Program-made: the position numbers and the translations under genes
Assembly: GCA_001687465.1 (NCBI GenBank)
Contig: LVLI01000654.1
Coordinates: forward strand, 1-39,539
Reading direction: 5' to 3'
Source: Halocafeteria seosinensis
Lineage: Eukaryota > Sar > Bigyra > Bicosoecida
Length of the DNA stretch: 39,539 bases
Notes under the pieces: model-generated
Seen by the model: only the letters and a program-made list of their open reading frames with translations
Databases searched by the model: none
What the model was told of the DNA's origin: nothing
Shown: one piece after another, positions 1-9,678 of the stretch
How positions within the stretch are numbered: the stretch's first letter is position 1
Layout: the number at the start of each line of letters is the position of its first letter

Positions 1-146
1 ATTGTGATCTTGAGGGACACACCCACCGCTGCCTTGTTCTGTGGGCCAAAACACGTCGTCATACGCTAAAATTGCATTCTCTTTTCTCTTAAACTCTTCT
101 GAACTCTCATCACTCCCGAGGCCTCCATGCGAACCACCTCGCGACG
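1..146 (-). repeat. Perfect internal repeat, copy A (window edge)
   Basis: Bases 1-146 are identical to 1586-1731. Similarity continues with scattered mismatches to about 185 and then fades. Both copies encode the same module in the same frame of the minus-strand glycine-rich gene. The window begins inside this copy. Confidence 0.95.
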
Positions 147-222
147 ACTGACTTGCCGGAGCACCGGGACCAGAACAGAATGCGTAGCCGTTTCCTCGGC
201 CCAGTCTGCGTGCAGACTCAGA
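1..222 (-). other. Open frame continuing past the in-frame TAA of the glycine-rich gene
   Basis: Downstream of the TAA at 225-223 (minus strand) the same reading frame stays open for 74 codons to the window edge. It encodes a second copy of the module found at about 1586-1800, including the segments GNGYAFCSGPGAP and GGSHGGLGSDESSEEF. The alignment with the first module runs through the stop, which falls where the first copy has an Ala-Glu-Gly stretch. The protein may therefore continue beyond the window by readthrough, by splicing around the stop, or because the TAA is a recent mutation or sequencing error. Confidence 0.6.
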
Positions 223-2570
223 TTATACCTCGAGCTTGCGTGTCTGTAGTTCCGTGGATCCAAAAATTTCCAACGTCGAACTATTCAACATCCTCATCGT
301 ACCATTGATGGTCAGATTTGAATTTCGACCACTCGACATATACGCCCCATCGAACAGTCGCAATTCTGATATAAACACTTCCGACACACTATTAATTTCC
401 AGTTTGGCCTGTTCCAGTAGAGTAGCACTGTTAGCATCAAAGTCAACCTTCGCTTCGCCATTGAAATTCATCTCCGCGTCCCCATCTAACAGCAATGACG
501 TCACCGAGAATCGTGACAACTCACACTCTCGGTTCACATTTAACTTGCCTCCCCAGCCTAGACTAAGTCGTTCTAAGCCTAACCAGTCTCCTTGTAAAGT
601 CACAGACACCGATTGAATGGTCACATGGGGCGGAGTAACGAGTTGTCCATGGGCCGCCACATCTATGCCCACACTCGTCATTGCCAAACCGACGTCATCC
701 ATATAGTACGCCCCAATACTGAGTCGGGTAAACATGGAAGCCGTCTCCTTAAATAATCGCGTGTACATGTATCCTCGACTTAATGCCGTTGCATCAGGAG
801 AAGGTACCGGTTCCGTCGGTTCAATGGACGACGTACTTAGCATGCCAATTTGATCTTCCGGGATTCTCCAAGCTCCACTCTGATCTCCATTGAGTCGCCC
901 AATCGAGAAAATGGTCTTGTTGATGGGCTTCTCGGGTAGCATCCATTGCAACGAACCACGCCGAAGAAGTCGCACATCGTCAATATGAAGACTGTCAGCT
1001 TTATTCACAATGATTGCATCCACTGGGGATGACAATTCATTTTCACCGTTGTCAATTACTAATGTTTTACGCCCATGATTACCGCATATACGAAAGAAGG
1101 TGCCCGGACCCGACCGACGCTTTGTTGCCTGGGCCGACGAACCAGCATTTCCAGCGAGATTTCCTCCATGAGCTTCAACATGTACATTAGTTAATCCGTC
1201 TTCACTCTCACCCAATGTATCCAACACTTGCTCACAAAAGATCCCAATTCGTCCACCTCCACCTCCGAATCCAGCACTCCGATCATCTTGGGATCCATCT
1301 CCGCCATTCGCCTTAAGAGTACCCGGAGCTATTTTCCATCGAACCGTTTCCAACAGTAAACCACCTCCGGAGCCTCCGCCACCTCTGCAAGCATTGTCAA
1401 TATTGTAAAACAAATGCGGTAATTAAGAGAACCAGACAAGTTATACTACAAACGAAGATCAACACGTACCCATCATCACGCCATCCAGGAACGGGGGCAT
1501 CGTCTCCACTGACATCAATTGTCCCATAAGTTTCGAGCATATCCGTTACTTTCAAATGGAGATAGGCACCACCAGCTCCAGCGCCATTGTGATCTTGAGG
1601 GACACACCCACCGCTGCCTTGTTCTGTGGGCCAAAACACGTCGTCATACGCTAAAATTGCATTCTCTTTTCTCTTAAACTCTTCTGAACTCTCATCACTC
1701 CCGAGGCCTCCATGCGAACCACCTCGCGACGTGTGACTTCTCGGAGCACCGGGACCAGAACAGAACGAGTGGCCATTTCCTTTTCCGCTTACTAGAGCGC
1801 CCTCTGCTACGAAAAGCCGACCACAGGTAATCTTTGTTGTTTCATGGATGTTTAATGTTGTTGACTGGAGGAGTTGGAGGGATTGTGTGAGTGTGATGTT
1901 TGCATGGGTTGATTGTTGTAGTGTTGTGGTATCGGAGAGTCGTATGGCTGTGGCGTTAACTTGTGCTCGAGGGCCAGCCCGGACCTCGGTTTTTCCAAAT
2001 GCTGCAAGTGAGAAGACGCCTGAAATGCTGCCGGTAATGTTGATGCGCTTTGTCCCGACTGTAGTGCTTCCTTCTCCTTGGTGCAATGTATCGATTGTAA
2101 GCTGCAAGAATCCAAAACGGAGGGTAACGTTTGACGGACCTGCAAGATAGTGGGTCTCGTTCAGTTGTCATGGATTCGATGCAGCATACTTTGAACCTAA
2201 GCTTCTTACCATCGACTAGAATGGATCCACTAATTGAAGCTTGCTTAACCGAAAGAGTTGATGCCTGGCTTCCTTCAGAATCGATCAAGAGACATGCTCC
2301 TTCGCCCACCGTCAAACGATCCAATGAGACAGGAAGGTTCAGCAGTTGTACGCGGCAAGTCTCTGACGCAGTGACATTGATGGAGCTTTCACTGTCCTTA
2401 CAGTCTTTCAGCGCGGCTGCGGAATGGGAAACGTTGGCCAATAGAACCAGCAGCCCCATACTCCAACTGGCTCGCAGACGCTCCTTTCCCAAGGCTTTTT
2501 TATTCCCCTGGATAGTCCCTTGCGACGAGCCCCAACCGACAGGTCGAGGTGTTTCTGACGCTTTTCGCAT
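223..2570 (-). CDS. Large secreted glycine-rich modular (beta-helix-like) protein
   Basis: Three exons, 2570-2210, 2139-1470 and 1384-223, are joined by introns of 70 nt (2140-2209) and 85 nt (1385-1469). Both are GT-AG and frame-perfect, giving about 730 aa before a TAA. A hydrophobic stretch (GLLVLLANVSHSAAA) after a basic segment looks like a signal peptide. The start is uncertain: in-frame ATGs lie at 2639, 2570 and 2459. The body has short hydrophobic beta-type repeats with clustered glycine motifs such as GAGAGGAYLHL, RGGGGSGGGLLL and GGGGGRIGI. This style is typical of large extracellular right-handed beta-helix-like proteins of protists and of bacterial adhesins. No catalytic motif was seen. 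A cell-surface or wall role is inference. The module is duplicated, and the TAA cuts the second copy. The gene probably extends beyond the window. Confidence 0.7.
1586..1731 (-). repeat. Perfect internal repeat, copy B
   Basis: This segment lies inside exon 2 of the glycine-rich protein gene and is identical to bases 1-146. It encodes a serine- and glycine-rich stretch followed by an acidic stretch and a Gly-Ser-Gly-Gly-Cys motif. Identity at all 146 bases, including third codon positions, with diverged flanks suggests recent gene conversion, recent duplication or an assembly artefact. Confidence 0.95.
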
Positions 2571-3120
2571 ACTGATGGGATAATAATCGAGACTAACCAG
2601 GAAGAATAGCGCTTTGCTGGGGAAAGTTTCAAAGTACATGACGTTAATCGAAGTTCGGGCTTCAATTTACCTTAAGGAGGGTCAATCTACCTGAAGGAAA
2701 TCATCCACTCCCCTCGCGATCGCAAACGACGAACAGGATGCCTGGTCACAAAGTTGCCAAAGAAGTCGATCAATACTAGTATCCAACTATTTTGTCAAGT
2801 GTTGACAGGAAGGTAAGATTGGTATCGTGGAACTGTAGGTATGACGTTTGTTCGTCAAGGAATCTTGGAAGAGTGCAATGCTTTGCACCAATGCTCAGTT
2901 CTTCTGACAAGAACGCCAGTACACACGTGTTCGCTTCAAAAGTGGTTTTAGGACTTAAAGGCTGTGCTGATAACCAAAACAACACTGTGCCATATTGGCT
3001 TTCTAGCGCTGCAAAGCCGCGGGGATTCGGGACAAAGTATTCCGGGATGCTCCTGCCGAAGGGAACAAAGTTAGGTTCAAGAACTTCAAGTGGTACCACA
3101 AGTACCAAGTGAACTTCACA

Positions 3121-3157
3121 TTGCCAGAAAAGTTGGCGCGCCAGAAATTGCTGGCAA
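3121..3157. repeat. Nested palindrome with GGCGCGCC core
   Basis: TTGCCAG (3121-3127) and CTGGCAA (3151-3157) form inverted arms concentric with the palindrome TGGCGCGCCA at 3134-3143. A further GGCGCCAAAA follows at 3178-3187. The cores resemble E2F/DP-type sites (TTTSGCGC), but that reading is speculative. Confidence 0.6.
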
Positions 3158-3890
3158 GTTCGCCACGTAGCGTAGAAGGCGCCAAAATTTAACAGTACTT
3201 TTTTCGCTACTCTCTTATTCGTTTAGTTTCATTGAAAAAGCTACCCGATTCCCCTGTTTTCAGTGCGTTTCGTGAGCGTGTTCACCACCAATATCATACG
3301 CAAAATGGACAGAGAGGTCGCTCGGTTTTCCCATCTGCTGGCGTGGCTTCAACTTGACCCGAGTCGGAAAACTCTCCGCTGCCTCATAATTCAGTCAATT
3401 GCAGTTTGCACGCAACCTCTGAATTCAGGGTAGAAAAAAGAATCATAAAACTGGCCGCAGCGCCAAGATTGCCTCAGGTTATGGCAACAATGAGAAAGAA
3501 GCGTTCTTGTACAAAAGATACTTGTTTCGGAAAGTACCGGTACACATACAGCTACTAAGGTGACCCCGAACACGCTCGAGTTCGATTAGAACTTGGAAGC
3601 AGCATTGCAGCCTGCGTAAGTGCGTCAGTCTGGTCCCAAAAACGTTCCGGCGAATTGGCCCGGCAAATTGCCCCATCCGCGGCAATTCGGCCCGACCCGC
3701 AGGGTGTTGAATTTGCGGATGGAATGTATATTATAGGCCTACGGGCAAATAGGGCAACAAAAGAAACAACAGCTACAATGAGGAGTCTGCGGATACGGCC
3801 CGACCGCGGATGACTCCGCCGATGTTGCCCTGCGGACTGGGGCGCGTGGGACAAAAAGTTGGCTGGGACACGAGATGAGAGCATATCAGA

Positions 3891-3916
3891 TATATTAGTG
3901 CTATATATTAGTGCTA
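3891..3916. repeat. Tandem 13-mer, two copies
   Basis: TATATTAGTGCTA occurs twice head-to-tail without interruption. It lies in non-coding DNA, and no function is suggested. Confidence 0.9.
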
Positions 3917-4604
3917 CTGTCTAATAAGTACCAATATAAGTTACTACACGCTATCTGCGTAACCTCTATTGATATTTGGCGTACAACTTCTACTCCACTG
4001 CATCATAGCCGGCCCTTGTAGCAATCTCAACCAGACGGAGCAGTGATCACACACTGGTCACTGAGTGACACTGACATTGTGAAGAAAGCGCGGATACCTT
4101 TAAAGGAACGTAGAACTTGAGGCGAACCAGTTGCTTAAAGATATTCACATAGACAACGTTGAAACCTCGGCTTTCCTGGGCTTTGTCGATGCTCCTTTCA
4201 TCATCGATGAATCACCGTAAACTACGTCAGAAACTGAGAGAATCGAAGTCGCTAGCAGGAGTTGCAACCTGCAAGTCTATGGCAATTGCAAAACGTCTAC
4301 TATGGCTCTTTCTATGCCATCTTGATGGCGGTGGAGTACCTGAGGCGCAGCTATTGGCTTCCCTCCTAAAAGCGCATGGGAATTCCCTTCAGTTCCGGTA
4401 CACCGTGGTAAGGGACGGTGCTGGCTAAAAATACCGGTAGGTTCGAGAGCTACAAAAGCTCGTATATCCCAAAAAATAGACATGATAGTGCGAAAAAAAA
4501 AAATTCTCATCACTGTCTGTCCCAAAAATGTGGGCATGGGAGTGGGATGCGGTTTTGGCAAGAACCTTGATCTCACCCTTCGGGTTCACCAAGGGACTTG
4601 CTTG

Positions 4605-4684
4605 GGCGAAGGGGCGGCTTGCTTAGGAAATACCCAAGCAATCAAGTTGCCGCCTTCTGTCCCCCTTCGCCGAAGGGCCTTCGG
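4605..4684. repeat. Nested inverted repeats upstream of the TPR gene
   Basis: GGCGAAGGGG (4605-4614) pairs perfectly with CCCCTTCGCC (4662-4671). Imperfect inner arms (GGCGGCTTGCTTAGG against CCCAAGCAATCAAGTTGCCGCC) extend the pairing. A separate 7-bp hairpin with a single-base loop, CCGAAGGGCCTTCGG, sits at 4670-4684. The structure lies about 200 bp before the ATG at 4891 and may be a folded 5'-UTR or a remnant of a mobile repeat. Confidence 0.6.
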
Positions 4685-4890
4685 TTGCGGGTGGCGGATT
4701 TTAGTGTCCTTGATCCCTTGGAGGGGTCTACGTTTGAAGTTCCTCTCGATCCGCGGATTCAACACCCCCCTTCCGAGTCCATTGTCAGTAATTTTAGATT
4801 TGTTTCCAAGTGACCTCAGTTGGTTGATCTGAAACAAAAACAATTTGCCGTCGTATACAGCAGGAATAAAGCAAACATATTGCGTATACA

Positions 4891-5957
4891 ATGAGTGAGA
4901 GTGAAACTCCTGCCTCTTACAGGCAGCAGGGGAACGATCGATTCGTTCATAAAGACTATCGAGGGGCCATTGACCTCTATACTAAGGTATGTGGTGCCTC
5001 GGTGCCGTTCCCATGGACACAGGCTTCACTGTGGGTGCGATTTGGCAGGGAATTGAGGCCGAGGAAGAGGAAAAACACTTGATATACAGCAATCGAAGTG
5101 CCTCCAAATTGGCCTTAAAAGATGCTCGAGGCGCATTACAAGATGCCGATGATTGCATAAAGTTAAGCCCCAATTACGTCAAGGGTAAGTATCCCCTTTG
5201 TATGAGCAGAAAACCAGCGAAGAGTTAGAACCCGAGTGATCGTGTTTCAGGTCATCTTCGTCGAGGAATGGCCTTGCTGGAATTGGAACGCTTCCACGAA
5301 GCTGTGGATGCGTTACGGCGAGCCAAACATCTCAAACCAGAGTCTGAATACATCGGACAGCAGCTCAGTGCAGCCAAGAAGAAAGCGCACAAGAAAGACG
5401 AAGAGTCTCCGCCGGAAACAATTGAGCAATTTCGAGCTGCGTTTGATGTAGTGGATGATATTCCGCGATTACGATTGGCCACAATGTCTGATTTCTGGAA
5501 CCTTTGCTCTTATGGAACAAGATATAAAGTCTTTAAAGAGTTTTTGAATAAAATTCAAGAATCGAATGAGAAATTTGCAAAGGACGATAGTACTTCTACG
5601 GCGGACGCAATCCAGAAGACTCTACAGCTGTACGAGCCAGATGATATGATGGATTTCCCCATGTCTAACTATTCCGACGTTCACATACCAATTTCATGGG
5701 AAGATTGGTTCGATGATCTAGATTCGGATACCCAAGTAAAAGTTCTTTCCGTTTGCTGGGACGTGTGCAGCTCACACGAACAACATCTCGTCATTCAGGA
5801 TCTTCGAAGCTTCTTTGACCCGTCTGATAAAGAAGCGGCGCAACAGCGGCATGCAGAAGCATTAGCTACCTCACAAATGATGCTCCAATTTAGAGATCAG
5901 GTGCGTGTTGCTACAGAAAGAACGAATGAAAAATTGGGAGGCTCCAATTCCAAATAA
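4891..5957 (+). CDS. TPR-domain co-chaperone-like protein
   Basis: Three exons, 4891-4986, 5049-5184 and 5251-5957, with introns of 62 and 66 nt (GTATG and GTAAG donors) give 312 aa. Residues about 8-110 form three TPR units of the Hop/STI1 type. They open with ASYRQQGNDRF and include IYSNRSASKLAL and the KGHLRRGMALLEL helix, whose Lys/Arg residues match the carboxylate-clamp positions that bind Hsp70/Hsp90 tails in related proteins. A lysine-rich linker (about 130-140) follows, then an alpha-helical C-terminal region with an ISWEDWFDDL motif that I do not recognise. A chaperone-adaptor role is inferred from the TPRs only. The gene ends 34 bp from the stop of the convergent MINDY gene. Confidence 0.85.
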
Positions 5958-5991
5958 TGGAATAGCAACTCCGTGATACGCCCTACCGGTC

Positions 5992-8916
5992 TTACAACCA
6001 CGGCTCCACTCCGTTCCAATCAACACTGCAAGCCGGCCACCTCGTTCTCAGGACCAAATTTAATGGAGGAACATCCAAGTCGGCCCCAACAGCCGTGGTC
6101 TTCTCTGCTCTCGCTAGCTCCTCGGATGGTGATAGCGTAAATTTGATCGGTTCATCCTGTCTAGCCAGCCCATCCCAATAGTGAAGCTCTAACGGGACGA
6201 CGTTGTTTGGTTCGTGTTCACAAGCATCCTTATCACACACCACATTTGCTTTGATCAAGGCCCTGGGTGGGGAAAATACAGTTGTGTAGTGACTTTCAGA
6301 ACAGATTATCCATATCGGGTAGCGCGGACGCTTCAAGTAATTTCCTACGTGGACGTGATCGTAGTGCTCAAATAACGTTAAAAATCCAATGTCACCTCGG
6401 CTTTGTATACCATGCATTACCACTTGCTCTTCTAGATTTTCAGAAGACCCTAATCTACGTTCACCGTCAAAAACGTTGGAAGAAGCACATCCAGTCAAAA
6501 GCAGGTTGACGAGCTCCTGAGTAGCGTAGTTGTGCGATCCAATCAGTGTCGCCGAGCTGCCCAAACCAAAATCCATATCACCAAGGACGCCTCTGCTCTT
6601 GCTACTGCTAGAAGAACCTGCCGCTTTTCGAAGAAGAGGATGATTAAATGAATTGGCTGTCTCTGGCGGTATGCCAATACCTCTAGATAGTACTGCACTG
6701 ACGACCAAGCACGCAAGTCCGGGTGCTTTAGGGTCGAAAAATAGGCCTTGATTTTTGTCAACTATTTCCATACAATGTTCTTTCGATTTAATCTCAAAGA
6801 GTTTCAGACGTTCAGTAAACTGGTCTGGTGTGTACTGTACTTTGGAAGTTTTAGAGGAATTCCCTTCAGGATTCTCTTGGGTGACAGCCGGAAGCACTTG
6901 CCCTCCATCTCCTTTGCAAGCGTCATGATACTTCGATGGCAAAGCTAGGAGAGGAGAAGCATCTTTCTCACCTCGAGAACTCGCTGCGATCGATAACATT
7001 TCCCATATTGCATTTTTCAGAGCCTCCACTTTAAGATCCGTAGGAGGATCCCTCCACTCTTCATTCGTTTCAGATAATGTTTTTATCCGATCGCACAGTT
7101 CCGAGTAATACAGCTGCTTCACTGTGTGAGCTTGGATGGCTGCTAGTGCTCCACAAGGGCCACCAGCAGATTGCACAAGTCCCCACCCACATTTGGGGGT
7201 CTCTGTGAACTGTAGTCCGTGCCGCATCCAGGACTTGCTAAAAGTTTTCAAAGGTGGAGCAGATGACTTCTTTCCTGTGGCATGGTCTACGGTAGGCACT
7301 CCAAAGAGTAGTTCTCTAAGCGCAGAGGCTAGTGACAAGTTGATACCAACTGCTTCATGGTCCATTTCTTCCGTAAGCACGTACTTATGCGGCTGACCAA
7401 TCCTTTCTGTGCTGCTGGTAACATTACCTGCATCTGAGATACCATGCAGTACGTGCCCCCGTGATACTTCCACATTATCCAGTTCCGCTTCTTCTTCTTC
7501 TTCGAAATCTTCCAGCACATCAGTTACTTCAGTCGAATTATTCCCTGCGACAGGACGAGTGCTTGTATGTGCATCTTGCCGTACAAAAGCTGAGGATCCA
7601 GTGCTACTTTGAGACCAAACAGTTTCGTTATGCTTTGGTTCTTGCGAAGATGTACTATCGGTTACTGAGTTCCGTGGAGTAAACTGGTCATTGCTTTCAC
7701 CTGCTTCGTCTATCACCAATTCCCCTTGATTTTCGGAACCCTTACCAGCGGGTTGTGGAGCGATTTGCTTGGTATCACCGGGCATGTTTTCGAGGAAAGC
7801 ATTGTTCGCCGACCGCTCCATATTTGACCTCTCTCTCCTGTGATCGGGCTCCCGAGCTGTTTCATAGGGGCGCATATCACTCGTAGATTGACCCTCTTCT
7901 ATTAGTATCTCTGTCTCGTGGGATTTGTGCAAATCTGCATGCTCTCTATTGCCGGTCACACTATCCTGCGTTGCATAATTAGCACTAGTTTTCAATAAAT
8001 TATCCCAAACAGAAGCTTCTTTGCTCCTGGTCGGGGGTTTGACAGAACGTGAGGTGCTAGGCTGTGTCCGATGGCCACCCAAAGCCTCCGACAACGTGTC
8101 GCGATTTGATTCATCCGTCAATGTCGAATCGAGTGATCCTGTCTGCCGCTTAGATTGTTCAGCCGTATGCTCTTTACGTGCTGCCTCAGCATCACGGTTC
8201 TCTTGTAGCGGCGAAGAGGAGTGTTTGGTAAGCTCCTTGTACTTGCGATAGCACTCTTTCTTCGTGCGGTTAGCTAGTTCATCTGCAACTTTCTGAAACC
8301 TTTCGTCTTTGCTTTGAATGGATTTGTCTTTCTTGTATTTTTTCACCAATCGTTTCAGAGTTTTCACTTCGTCCTCGCTCCATTCTTCGTCACGATGAAG
8401 CTTCTTCCTGCCTCGAGTTTCTCCAGTCTCATGGGGATGTGTCTCGCTCGTGAGAGTGCTTGTCGTAATGACTGAGGCTGCTATCGTTGACACAGGTGCT
8501 GTTTCAGACAATGAGGACGACGATGGGGTTTCCTCCAGCAACGACGTCAAATTTTCTAGAGCTGATGCCGCTTCCGAGACGCTTTCTCCAGCGGCATTCG
8601 TACCAGTCGATGTGTCTGTACTCGCCAAAGGCCCCGGTGCTGGTGGAGCCCTCTTAGTATGGAGCTTGAATGGTTTGGGCTTAACGCTCTCCACTAAATG
8701 TTCGAGTTGACGTCCTTTTCCCATGTTGCTGATGCTCGGCACCGTCCAATCAGGGTATTTTCGGCTCCATTCCTCTAAGAATGTGTCCATTACCGAGGTA
8801 TCAGCGTGGGAATGCAACATCTGAGCAATAAGGCATCCCATGAACTCATCGCGCTCTTGCGTGGAAGACACTTTGAGTTTTTTATGGGACCCTCCTCCTT
8901 TATCCTCAGCAGACAT
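5992..8916 (-). CDS. MINDY-4-type deubiquitinase with LisH-like and SANT domains
   Basis: A single exon of 974 aa from the ATG at 8916. The frame is open further upstream to 9039, but that part encodes a TG-repeat 5' region. The C-terminal half matches the MINDY/FAM188 cysteine-protease family, which trims Lys48-linked ubiquitin chains. The catalytic Cys588 lies in SAGGPCGALAA (codon 7155-7153) and the catalytic His876 in CSESHYTTVF (codon 6291-6289). HYWDGL and the end motif RTRWPACSVDWNGVEPWL fit the MINDY-4 branch. Residues about 25-60 resemble a LisH segment. Residues about 171-230 form a SANT/Myb domain (EEWSEDEVKTLKRLVKKY through RTKKECYRKYKELT) close to the second SANT of DNAJC2/ZRF1. 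About 280 residues of low-complexity acidic linker join the two halves. Animal MINDY-4, as I know it, lacks the SANT domain. Confidence 0.88.
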   Translation of the reverse strand: MSAEDKGGGSHKKLKVSSTQERDEFMGCLIAQMLHSHADTSVMDTFLEEWSRKYPDWTVPSISNMGKGRQLEHLVESVKPKPFKLHTKRAPPAPGPLASTDTSTGTNAAGESVSEAASALENLTSLLEETPSSSSLSETAPVSTIAASVITTSTLTSETHPHETGETRGRKKLHRDEEWSEDEVKTLKRLVKKYKKDKSIQSKDERFQKVADELANRTKKECYRKYKELTKHSSSPLQENRDAEAARKEHTAEQSKRQTGSLDSTLTDESNRDTLSEALGGHRTQPSTSRSVKPPTRSKEASVWDNLLKTSANYATQDSVTGNREHADLHKSHETEILIEEGQSTSDMRPYETAREPDHRRERSNMERSANNAFLENMPGDTKQIAPQPAGKGSENQGELVIDEAGESNDQFTPRNSVTDSTSSQEPKHNETVWSQSSTGSSAFVRQDAHTSTRPVAGNNSTEVTDVLEDFEEEEEAELDNVEVSRGHVLHGISDAGNVTSSTERIGQPHKYVLTEEMDHEAVGINLSLASALRELLFGVPTVDHATGKKSSAPPLKTFSKSWMRHGLQFTETPKCGWGLVQSAGGPCGALAAIQAHTVKQLYYSELCDRIKTLSETNEEWRDPPTDLKVEALKNAIWEMLSIAASSRGEKDASPLLALPSKYHDACKGDGGQVLPAVTQENPEGNSSKTSKVQYTPDQFTERLKLFEIKSKEHCMEIVDKNQGLFFDPKAPGLACLVVSAVLSRGIGIPPETANSFNHPLLRKAAGSSSSSKSRGVLGDMDFGLGSSATLIGSHNYATQELVNLLLTGCASSNVFDGERRLGSSENLEEQVVMHGIQSRGDIGFLTLFEHYDHVHVGNYLKRPRYPIWIICSESHYTTVFSPPRALIKANVVCDKDACEHEPNNVVPLELHYWDGLARQDEPIKFTLSPSEELARAEKTTAVGADLDVPPLNLVLRTRWPACSVDWNGVEPWL

Positions 8917-9678
8917 TTTTGGGATGTATGTACGTATGTGTGTGTGTGTGTTCAGTTCTGCATTGACAACGACACACGTTGTCCATGACAATGGACTGGA
9001 GGCAGTGTATGTGTAGCAAGGCAGGTCGCCAGTGGCCACTCGCGTGCGACATTCACTGACAGCTTCAAATTACATACCCCTCAGAAACGGATACCACGAA
9101 AACTCTGTGGACAGTGCGGGGAAAAGTTTGAAATGCGAACAGCTTCATACATCACTCTACGTGCATCGTTCCGTAAATTATACCTTGTTTAACTCATAAC
9201 CATGAATACGTGACCAAAAGATATCATGGGGTACACTATATTCAGAGTAGTGTGGTGAGAACTTTGCGTTCTCAGCTATTGACATTGAGGGTGCGATAGA
9301 GTAAATCTTGTTCGGCGGGAAGACAAGATTCGAAAGCTCATCAAGCCATACTCCTTCGCAACATGCTCCTGCCACTATCTTGTCTGGCGTGAAGCAAATT
9401 GGCGAGGCTTCGTTGAATTTAACAGTACCCACTCAGTTGCAAGCATATGCATCGAGAAATCTTCTGGACACGTATTGACATGGGCCAGGTTAGATGAGAT
9501 TGAAAAACTTTCCTAAAGTTGCCCTGACGACATATACCTAGAACGGGATCCTGAGCCTCGGGTCGAATGAAGATGGGACTCGTATTTTGTGGCCATAGAA
9601 GCTCAAGAACGATAGACGTTTCCAAGAAGATAGTAAAGACACCATTCCACACAACATGCTCTTCTTTGAATAAGCAAG
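8917..9678. other. Gap between MINDY and RAD51C genes, with an unresolved minus-strand ORF pair
   Basis: Two minus-strand open frames, 9652-9538 and 9431-9178, join in phase if a 106-nt GT-AG intron (9432-9537) is removed. They give about 122 aa containing SPIFIRPEAQDPVL and SPICFTPDKIVAGACCEG. There is no ATG at the left end (it begins with GTG), a donor-like AAG|GTATAA ends the second frame, and I recognise no family. It may be a small gene, extra 3' sequence of the RAD51C transcript, or chance. The MINDY promoter must also lie here. Confidence 0.3.
8937..8951. repeat. (TG)n microsatellite in the MINDY 5' region
   Basis: A TG dinucleotide run of about seven units lies 20-35 bases upstream of the chosen MINDY ATG. 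It would encode a His-Thr run if translated, which supports placing the start downstream at 8916. Confidence 0.9.

Larger units (their letters stand above)
2571..4890. other. 2.3-kb intergenic region between divergent genes
   Basis: No ORF here looks like a real gene; the longest are about 110 codons, on both strands over the same bases at 2776-3112. Visible structure: a nested palindrome at 3121-3157; a GTGGTACCAC palindrome at 3090-3099; GTACCGGTAC near 3535; a GC-rich stretch with repeated CGGCCCGACC-type units at about 3600-3850; a 13-mer tandem repeat at 3891-3916; an A-run near 4494; and nested inverted repeats at about 4585-4690. It separates two divergently transcribed genes and should hold both promoters. 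I see no tRNA or other RNA gene. Confidence 0.6.

Noticed and set aside
206-228. 23-nt GT-AG stretch spanning the TAA in the glycine-rich gene, as an intron
   Set aside because: It is far shorter than the 61-134 nt introns of this window and shifts the frame, so it does not restore the downstream module.
2776-3112. Overlapping ORFs of about 110 codons on both strands
   Set aside because: No family is recognised, no supporting splice sites are seen, and the coding signal is equal on both strands.
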